Of a DNA stretch of 8,076 nt, positions 1-5,293 are shown piece by piece; the first letter of the stretch is position 1; every line of letters begins with the position of its first letter. The translations under genes were made by a program, and so were the position numbers. A model generated the notes under the pieces. It was not told where the DNA came from. It saw nothing but the letters and a program-made list of their open reading frames with translations, and did not search any database. The DNA is from Myxococcales bacterium. GTDB lineage: Bacteria; Myxococcota; Bradymonadia; UBA7976; UBA1532. Location: the NCBI GenBank assembly GCA_020430675.1, contig JAGQJJ010000147.1, forward strand, positions 1 through 8,076, given 5' to 3'.

Positions 1-1990
1 CCATCGCGTCGCTGCGGGCGACGAGGTCGGTGCCGAAGGCGGCGCCGTCGGGGTTGATCAACGTGAAGTCGGTGCCGGCGAGGTAGGGCGGATCGAGCGT
101 ATCGTCATCGGCGGCGAGACCATAGCGTTGCAGGAAGAAGTCATTGGTCAACGGCATGAGACCGGCGGCCTCGACCGCGGCGCGCACCCACTGGTCGCCG
201 TCTCCCGCGCGGCGGCGGCGCAGGTTGATGACCACCTCGACGCCCTCGCCGGGCGCGACGTCGGCCAGCGCACGCAGGCGGTCGAGGTGGGTGGCGTCGC
301 GTTCGATGAGGTGGTGGTTGGCGCTGACCTTGATCGTCAGCGGGCGGGGCCAGCGGGCCAGCCAGGCGCGAAGGGCATCGGGCCGGCGGGGCAGTCGGAC
401 GCCGTTGGTGCATAGGATGGAGTGGCGGCATCGCCCAGTGGCGCGGGCCAGGTCGATGAAACGATGCAATTCCGGGTGCAGAGTGGGTTCGCCGCCTTCG
501 AGTTGCAGTTCGAAGTCGCCCTCGGCCGGCAACGCGGCGGCAAAGGCGTCGAGGCTGAGCCAGGTTCTGCGCTCGGGGCTGCTGAACGTGCTGCACCAGG
601 GGCAGGCGCGGTTGCAGGCGTTGGTGACGGCGACATAGACGCGGTGCGGACGGCCAGCGACGGGCGCGTCGTGGTTTTGCTGCGCGCGCACGTCAAACGC
701 GGCGCCGAGCGGCACGAAGGGGCGCGGCTTGACGCCGGGCGCGTTGAGGGGCGCGAAGACGCGGCGGGCCGTCAGGTGCATCGGTGCGTCGGCCAAGGCC
801 GAGAGGCGCCCGGTCAGCGCGCCGGTCTCGGCCTCGGTGAGCGGGCGCGCGGCGAGGTACTCCAGCGTCGCGCGGTCGGTGGCGGTCTGGCTCAGGCGGT
901 ACTGCTCGATGGGCAGGCGGGCCAGGCTTGGCGCGAGGCCGGCGGGATCGAAGGCGCCGCCGCCGGGGCGCGCGAAGCGCTGGGGGACGCGGCCGGTGAA
1001 GTCGCTGAGGCGGGGCGCGTGCAGCAGGCCCCCGCGCGTGGGCGAGATGCGGCCCAGATCACCGATGGCGTAGCGGATCAGCGGCATGAGCGGGTTGCGC
1101 AGGTCGGTCACCAGAAGCTGCGTGCCCCCGTCGGCCAAAGGCGCCGCTTCAAGGTGAACGAACGGGGTCAGCACCGCGAGGTCATCGCCGGGCAGGGCGA
1201 GCGCCATCGGGCCGATCTCCTGGGCGCTGTAGTACTCGACGACCGGACAGCCAAGCGCCGCGCGCAGGGCTTCGGCGCGGCCGGGCGGCATGGCAAAGGC
1301 GCTGCTCATGACCAACCCGGGGTCGACCGGCGCGTCGAGCAGCGCGGCGAGGCTGTCGGGATCACCGGTGATGACCGCGGGGTCGAGGGCGCGCAGGCGA
1401 TCGCGCCAGCCCGGCCGGTCGATGGTGATCTTGGCGAAGCGAGTGCCGTGAAACAGCGGCAGCCAGGCGCCGTACTCGGGCGAATGGCCCAGGGCGTCGA
1501 GCAGCGCGATGCCGCCGCCGCCGGGGCGCGGGCGGCGGGGCGCGCCAAAGAGCTTCAGCGCCAGGTCGACCAGGGCCAGGAAGCTGTGATAGGCGGCGCC
1601 GCTCATCCGATAGCGGATCGGCTCGCCGGTGCTGCCGCTCGTTCGACCGTCATAGGCATCGGCGCGCTCGGCCGATGAGATGCCGCGGGCGCAAAGGTCA
1701 TGAAAATGCGCCTGCAGGTCGGCACGCGTGGTTGGCGGCAGGGCGGCGAAGATCGCGGGGTCGGCCAGCTCGTGGCGGCCGACGCCCAGCGCCCGAAAGC
1801 GTTGCTGCCAGAACGGGACACGGTCATAGGCCCAGCGGAGCGTGGGCGCCAGCGGGGACGGCACCGGCCCCTGACGCAGCGCGAGCAGTTGGCGGCGCCA
1901 GCGGCGCAAGGCCGGGGCGAACACGAGCATCTGGTGCAGGTAGCGGCGGCGCACGACCGCGCCGTAGGGATCGGGCAGCGGCCCGCTCAC
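1..1990 (-). CDS. PaaK/CapK-like adenylate-forming domain fused to a radical SAM domain (partial, C-terminus beyond window)
   Basis: An uninterrupted minus-strand frame of 663 codons runs from a GTG at 1990 off the left edge. The first ~440 residues resemble PaaK/CapK acyl-AMP/acyl-CoA ligases. Near residue 50 is YDRVPFWQQRF, the family's N-terminal signature. Residues 117-122 are TSGSTG, followed by EP (the ATP-binding loop). Residues 252-260 are EYYSAQEIG (the Y-x-x-x-E adenylate region), and 307-313 are YAIGDLG, with the ribose-binding Asp311. K421 (GVKPRPF) may be the C-terminal catalytic lysine. From about residue 445 a radical SAM domain begins without a break. It has Cys459, Cys463 and Cys466 in CX3CX2C spacing (NACNRACPWC) for a 4Fe-4S cluster, then EGGEP at 498-502, the SAM-binding motif. 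The GTG start is chosen because the codon bias of this frame begins there; an ATG at 1930 is the alternative. The gene is last in a three-gene operon and overlaps gene 1824-2942. The reaction and substrate are unknown; acid activation coupled to radical chemistry is an inference. Confidence 0.85.
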   Translation of the reverse strand, partial: MSGPLPDPYGAVVRRRYLHQMLVFAPALRRWRRQLLALRQGPVPSPLAPTLRWAYDRVPFWQQRFRALGVGRHELADPAIFAALPPTTRADLQAHFHDLCARGISSAERADAYDGRTSGSTGEPIRYRMSGAAYHSFLALVDLALKLFGAPRRPRPGGGGIALLDALGHSPEYGAWLPLFHGTRFAKITIDRPGWRDRLRALDPAVITGDPDSLAALLDAPVDPGLVMSSAFAMPPGRAEALRAALGCPVVEYYSAQEIGPMALALPGDDLAVLTPFVHLEAAPLADGGTQLLVTDLRNPLMPLIRYAIGDLGRISPTRGGLLHAPRLSDFTGRVPQRFARPGGGAFDPAGLAPSLARLPIEQYRLSQTATDRATLEYLAARPLTEAETGALTGRLSALADAPMHLTARRVFAPLNAPGVKPRPFVPLGAAFDVRAQQNHDAPVAGRPHRVYVAVTNACNRACPWCSTFSSPERRTWLSLDAFAAALPAEGDFELQLEGGEPTLHPELHRFIDLARATGRCRHSILCTNGVRLPRRPDALRAWLARWPRPLTIKVSANHHLIERDATHLDRLRALADVAPGEGVEVVINLRRRRAGDGDQWVRAAVEAAGLMPLTNDFFLQRYGLAADDDTLDPPYLAGTDFTLINPDGAAFGTDLVARSDAM

Positions 1991-2942
1991 TCGCGGCGCC
2001 CGAGGCGTAGGCCCGCGCCGCCTCGGCCCGCCGCGCGCGCTCCGCTTCGATGAGCGCGTCGGAAATGCGGCGCGCTTCGTCGGCGATGCCGCGGGCGCGC
2101 TCGTCGGCAAGAATGCGACGGTAATCGAGGCGCACCAGCCGCGCGGCCGACACGAGCGGCACCTCCTCGCCGCTGGCGGCCTTGATCGGCAAGCCGACAT
2201 GCCAGGCCCATCGACGGAGCAGCTCTTCTCGGCGGGCGGGCTGCTCGCGCAGGCGATCGACCGTGAGCACGTCGGCGACCGCGCCCAGGAGGGTCAGGGT
2301 CGACGCGGCGAACGCCTGGGCCCGCGATGGGCGCAGACCGACCGCCGCTTCGGTGAGCATCGTCGCCCGCTCGATGCCGCGCACGACCAGCGGGCGAATG
2401 GCAGGATGATCGAGCGTGGGCAACAGCCCGCTCAGCAAGTCGCGCGTGGGCAGCGAGACGTCGGCGAGCGGCCGAGCGAGCGCGGTGACGTCGTCCGCGT
2501 CGCCACCAATGGCTTCGGCCACGGTGGCGGGGATCACTTCGGCCAACTCGGTGAGGCCACCCAACGCGGTCCAGGCGGCGGGCAGGTCAAGCGGCGGCCC
2601 TTCGATGGCATCGACCATCCGCGGAAACCGGGCGAACGCCCGCGTCACCGACTCGCTCAGCGCCACGCGGTTGCCCTCGCCGGCGCGCACGTAGGCGCGG
2701 GTGCGAAGGCGCTCGATGGCCTCGCGCACGGCGCGCAGGCCGGTCGCGACCTCGGGCGGGCGCTCGGAGGCGGCAAAGGCGGCGAGGTCGATCGGCCCCA
2801 GCGGACCCATCGTGGCCAGGGCGCGCAGCACCAGCGCTTCGAGGGCGTCGTCGACCTGCAGACCGGCTTCGCTCAGCTCGGCGTCGGCCGGTGCGCGCGG
2901 CGTCAGCCAGCCCAGCAGGCGATCGAGGGCGCCGGCCGCCAT
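1824..2942 (-). CDS. Unknown protein with possible winged-helix N-terminus and a core shared with its upstream neighbour
   Basis: A 372-residue protein, not recognised. The ATG at 2942 overlaps the TGA of the upstream gene (TGATG), implying translational coupling. Residues 31-105 (ALVLRALATMGPLGPID, then VREAIERLRTRAYV and a short NRVALSES strand) look like three helices and a wing, so a winged-helix fold is possible but unproven. Residues 111-225 are Ala/Leu-rich helical sequence. Residues 237-300 match residues 113-176 of the upstream protein: REELLRR, a glycine at 250, SAxxLxRLDYR at 265-275, then a charged helix with DEARR. No catalytic motif, signal peptide or membrane span is seen. From Ser318 onward the frame overlaps the next gene by 167 bases, and its composition changes to Ala/Pro/Arg-rich, as expected of a secondary frame. 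The functional protein may therefore end near residue 318, or a frameshift may be present. Expression is certain only by codon bias and coupling; the function is unknown. Confidence 0.75.
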   Translation of the reverse strand: MAAGALDRLLGWLTPRAPADAELSEAGLQVDDALEALVLRALATMGPLGPIDLAAFAASERPPEVATGLRAVREAIERLRTRAYVRAGEGNRVALSESVTRAFARFPRMVDAIEGPPLDLPAAWTALGGLTELAEVIPATVAEAIGGDADDVTALARPLADVSLPTRDLLSGLLPTLDHPAIRPLVVRGIERATMLTEAAVGLRPSRAQAFAASTLTLLGAVADVLTVDRLREQPARREELLRRWAWHVGLPIKAASGEEVPLVSAARLVRLDYRRILADERARGIADEARRISDALIEAERARRAEAARAYASGAASERAAARSLRRGRAPPLPAPDARVRPGLAPLAPPTARAASGAGAVPAGAHAPLGL

Positions 2943-3493
2943 CAGAGCGGGGCGCCGCTGGCGATGCGGGCCAGGGCTTCGCGGCGGGCTTCGATCAGCG
3001 TTCGGTCGCGCGCCAGGGCGTCTTCCTGAATGCGCACCACGCGATAATCGAGTCGTTCGAGAACCTGCGCCGACCGCGCGGTGGGCTCGGGCTTGCCGCC
3101 GACGATCAAGGCGATGCCGTTGAAGGCCGCAAAGCGCCGCAGCAGCTCCTCTTGCCGCACGGCCTGCGCGCGCACGACCGCGGGCGGCAGGCGCGGGCCG
3201 AGCGTGGCCGCGCAACCGAGGAAGACCCGCACCGCCGTCGTTGCATCAACCGCGAGCAAAGCCGCGGGCAGCGCCGACGCGGCGGCAGCCGTGTCGACCA
3301 GCAGCGCAGCCAGGCCGCGGGCGTCGTCGTCGAGCACCGCGACGGCGAGGACGGCTTCGATGGGATCGAGGGGCACGCCCAGCCGGTAGCGCCAAAGGTC
3401 GGCGTGTCGGGCGAGCAGCAGATGCGGCGGCGGTGATGGCCGGCCGGCGGCGGCAGCGAGGGCGATGCGAGCTTCGTCGAGGTCGAGCGGCAC
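2942..3493 (-). CDS. Unknown 183-residue protein, first gene of the leftward operon
   Basis: A soluble, Ala/Leu-rich, probably all-helical protein that I do not recognise. The start is taken as GTG at 3493 (PLDLDEARIAL), because high third-position GC begins there. An in-frame ATG at 3604 would place an Arg/Ser-rich leader through the divergent control region and into the opposite gene's start. No ribosome binding site precedes the GTG, but TACAGT lies six bases upstream, so a leaderless transcript is possible. The C-terminal third (residues 112-178) has RQEELLRR, Gly126, SAQVLERLDYR at 141-151 and a charged helix ending EARREAL. The same pattern in the same order occurs in the next protein, so the two share a domain. 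The stop overlaps the next ATG as TGATG. The N-terminal 110 residues show no motif. It may be a partner or scaffold for the ligase/radical SAM enzyme encoded two genes on, but this rests on context only. Confidence 0.75.
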   Translation of the reverse strand: MPLDLDEARIALAAAAGRPSPPPHLLLARHADLWRYRLGVPLDPIEAVLAVAVLDDDARGLAALLVDTAAAASALPAALLAVDATTAVRVFLGCAATLGPRLPPAVVRAQAVRQEELLRRFAAFNGIALIVGGKPEPTARSAQVLERLDYRVVRIQEDALARDRTLIEARREALARIASGAPL

Positions 3494-3499
3494 GGGCCG

Positions 3500-3505
3500 A
3501 CTGTA
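3500..3505 (-). promoter_or_regulatory. Possible -10 box for a leaderless leftward transcript
   Basis: Read on the minus strand, TACAGT matches the TATAAT consensus at four of six positions. Six bases separate it from the GTG start at 3493, so transcription would begin at about the G of GTG. This agrees with the lack of a Shine-Dalgarno sequence before that start. No good -35 at 16-18 bases was seen, so the call is tentative. Confidence 0.25.
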
Positions 3506-3518
3506 GCGCAGCGCGCCA

Positions 3519-3540
3519 CGCGGGCCAGCAAAAACCCGCG
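3519..3540. repeat. Inverted repeat in the divergent control region
   Basis: CGCGGG (3519-3524) and CCCGCG (3535-3540) are perfect complements separated by ten bases that include a run of five A. It could be an operator for a dimeric regulator or a short hairpin. No T-run follows on either strand, so it does not look like an intrinsic terminator. Six-base GC-only palindromic arms are common by chance in this DNA. Confidence 0.3.
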
Positions 3541-3592
3541 CCGGGCCTCGCCATGACCGGCGGTGCCGGGCTACAACAAGGCGGCTTGAACT

Positions 3593-3597
3593 GGAGG
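3593..3597 (+). promoter_or_regulatory. Ribosome binding site GGAGG for the 90-residue protein
   Basis: A strong Shine-Dalgarno GGAGG lies five bases before the ATG at 3603. It decides the start: the in-frame GTG at 3597 overlaps the Shine-Dalgarno itself and cannot use it. Confidence 0.65.
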
Positions 3598-3602
3598 TGC
3601 TC

Positions 3603-3875
3603 ATGGGCTGGCATCGCATCGCCGTCGGTGGCCCGGCGCGCGCCTTCGCCGCCACGCGATCGGTCGCGGTCTTCTTCGGCTGGGCCGCCCCCGGAAGCTG
3701 CCCGCCCGCCGGCTCGCCCACCTGGGACGGCTGCCCCCTCGCCCAACGCGACCGCGCCGGCCCCGCCCGCTGCGTGGGCTCGGGCGGCGATGGTGGCTTC
3801 CACCGCCTCGACATCGGCGATGACGTCGACGTCGGCCACTGCCTCGGCGTGGCCCTCGTGCCGCTCCTGCCTTGA
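3603..3875 (+). CDS. Small four-cysteine protein of unknown function, head of the rightward operon
   Basis: A 90-residue protein I do not recognise. Its reality rests on a strong GGAGG site at correct spacing, near-uniform G/C third positions, and a four-base TTGA overlap with the next gene. It has four cysteines (33, 44, 57, 80) and three tryptophans (3, 27, 41). There is a Gly/Pro-rich middle (SCPPAGSPTWDGCP), an acidic stretch DIGDDVD at 70-76 and a hydrophobic tail (GVALVPLLP). Residues 19-29 are mildly hydrophobic but too short for a clear membrane span or signal peptide. The cysteine spacing does not match a zinc ribbon or ferredoxin pattern known to me. The cysteines could bind a metal, form disulfides or be modified. 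A substrate or precursor role for the divergently encoded radical SAM enzyme is conceivable but unsupported. A spurious frame in high-GC DNA is the main alternative. Confidence 0.6.
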   Translation: MGWHRIAVGGPARAFAATRSVAVFFGWAAPGSCPPAGSPTWDGCPLAQRDRAGPARCVGSGGDGGFHRLDIGDDVDVGHCLGVALVPLLP

Positions 3876-5293
3876 GCCCCGCCGACCCCTCTACGCCGGG
3901 CCTGTCGCCCGAGCGCCTGCGCCCCGGCGCCTGGCTGCCCGCCTCGACGGCGCGATCCACCTCGGGTCGGGCCGGCGCGGTCATCCGGCTCGCCCTCGGC
4001 CTGAGCGCCGCCGCGTTGGCCCATTTCACCGGCCATCGCCTGCTCGCCGCGATCATCGGCGGCGTGGCCATCGCGCTCAGCGGCGCCGCGCTCGCGTCAC
4101 CCGCCGCCCGCGCCGCCATCGACCGCAGCTTCGCCGCCCTGGGCCGCGGCCTGGGCCGCCTGCTGGCTGCCCTCACGCTGATCCCGTTGTATTTCACGCT
4201 GTTCCCCGTGCTGCGCCTGTACGCCGCGCTCGTCGGCCACGACCCGCTGGGCCTGCGCCGCAGCCCCGCGCCGGGCTTCTGGGTCGACCGCGCCGCCGAC
4301 GCCCGCACCCGCCGCTGGTTTGCGACGATGTTTGCCCCCGAGCCCCGCGCGCCGCTGCACCCCTGGCGCGCCCGCCTCGTCGGGGCTCTCGTGGTACTCG
4401 CGCTCGCCGAGGGCGGCCTGCGCCTCGCCGGATATGGCGACCCGGTGCTCTACCTCGACGACGTGCAGGTCGGCTACCTGCCCGCACCCCACCAGAGCGT
4501 GCGCCGCCTCGGCGGCACCATCTCCATCAACAACGCCGGCATGCGCGCCCCGCCCTTCGGCCCTCGCCCCGCTGGCGGCCTGCGCATCCTGATGCTCGGC
4601 GACTCGACGCTCTACGGCGGCTCGTACATCGACCAGCCCGACCTCTACGCCCGCCGCCTGCACCGCGCCCTGCAGGCCCGCATCGGCCGTCCGATCGAGG
4701 TGCTCAACATGGGTGTCAACGGCTGGGGCCCCTTCCACGAGCTGGGCTACGTCGCCACGCGCGGCACCTTCGACGCGCAGTTGGTGCTGGTGGCGCTGCC
4801 GCTCGGCGACGTCTTCCGCCCCCTCTCGCGCCTCTCGATGACGCCCTATCTGCCCGCGTCCTCGCCGCCGAGCCTTGCGTTGACCGAGGTGGCCTGGCAC
4901 CTGACCTGGCGCTTCCGCGAGATGGCCTTCGGGCCGCCTTCATTTGAAGAGCGCGAGGCCCGCGGCGCCGCCGGCCTCGAAGCCTACGCCGAGCTGGCCC
5001 GCCGCCTGCGCGCCACCGGCGCCGAGGTGCGCTTTGTGGTGCTGCCCGGCCGCCGCTCGGCGATCGGCGAGCCCGATGTGCCCGCCGACGGCCTCTACGA
5101 CCGCCTCGCCGATGCCATCGCGCCCACGCCCGCCGACTACCCGGTCATCGAGTTCCAGCGCGCCGCCAACCCCGCCGGGCTCTACCACGACGCCGTGCAC
5201 CTCTCGCGCGCCGGCCATGCCTTCTACGCCACGCACCTCGAAGCCCTCATCCGCCGCACGTCGACATGGCGCTGGTTCGCGGGCGAAGAATGA
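3872..5293 (+). CDS. SxtJ-like membrane domain fused to an SGNH/GDSL hydrolase
   Basis: 473 residues starting at TTG 3872, which overlaps the previous stop (TTGA). The N-terminal part resembles SxtJ-family membrane proteins. Hydrophobic spans lie near residues 36-51, 56-75 and 99-122, followed by the family-like end VGHDPLGLRRSP and an aromatic FWVDR. A fourth hydrophobic segment at 168-187 leads into GYLPAPHQ and ISINNAGMR, typical of the region before membrane-anchored SGNH domains. The SGNH domain has block I LMLGDST with nucleophile Ser245, NMGVNGWGP (Gly281, Asn283; oxyanion region), and a block V Asp440-x-x-His443 (YHDAVHLS). All catalytic residues are therefore present. Such domains act as esterases or O-acyltransferases on surface glycans and lipids; here the substrate is unknown. 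The catalytic domain is probably at or outside the inner membrane, though topology is not fixed by the sequence. The stop overlaps the carbamoyltransferase start (ATGA). SxtJ and the hydrolase are usually separate proteins, so the fusion is notable. Confidence 0.85.
   Translation: MSPADPSTPGLSPERLRPGAWLPASTARSTSGRAGAVIRLALGLSAAALAHFTGHRLLAAIIGGVAIALSGAALASPAARAAIDRSFAALGRGLGRLLAALTLIPLYFTLFPVLRLYAALVGHDPLGLRRSPAPGFWVDRAADARTRRWFATMFAPEPRAPLHPWRARLVGALVVLALAEGGLRLAGYGDPVLYLDDVQVGYLPAPHQSVRRLGGTISINNAGMRAPPFGPRPAGGLRILMLGDSTLYGGSYIDQPDLYARRLHRALQARIGRPIEVLNMGVNGWGPFHELGYVATRGTFDAQLVLVALPLGDVFRPLSRLSMTPYLPASSPPSLALTEVAWHLTWRFREMAFGPPSFEEREARGAAGLEAYAELARRLRATGAEVRFVVLPGRRSAIGEPDVPADGLYDRLADAIAPTPADYPVIEFQRAANPAGLYHDAVHLSRAGHAFYATHLEALIRRTSTWRWFAGEE

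Larger units (their letters stand above)
3494..3602. promoter_or_regulatory. Divergent control region between the two operons
   Basis: This 109-base gap is the only real intergenic space between the leftward and rightward operons and must hold, or adjoin, both promoters. It contains an inverted repeat (3519-3540), a TACAGT -10-like hexamer facing left, a TACAAC hexamer at 3572-3577 facing right, and a GGAGG ribosome binding site next to the rightward gene. GCCGGGC occurs twice (3540-3546 and 3565-3571), which may be chance at this GC content. No convincing -35 box at normal spacing was found for either direction. Confidence 0.6.

Noticed and set aside
422..1678. Long plus-strand open frame (418 codons) opposite the ligase/radical SAM gene
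   Set aside because: Its translation is low-complexity Ala/Gly/Arg-rich without motifs, while the opposite strand in the same span carries the ligase and radical SAM signatures. It is a high-GC antisense shadow.
1987..2211. Short minus-strand frame ending at the TGA of the GTGA junction
   Set aside because: It is Arg/Ala-rich and lacks coding bias; the other minus frame carries the conserved RLDYR core here. The TGA is kept only as evidence for a possible past frameshift.
3494..4036. Upstream extension of the 183-residue protein's frame to 364 codons
   Set aside because: The extension is Arg/Pro/Ser-rich, crosses the control region and lies antisense to the first genes of the other operon. 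Coding bias starts at GTG 3493.
3241..4947. 568-codon plus-strand open frame across the control region and the SGNH gene
   Set aside because: It is Arg/Pro/Ala-rich and motif-free, and it conflicts with the SxtJ-SGNH frame, which has all catalytic blocks.
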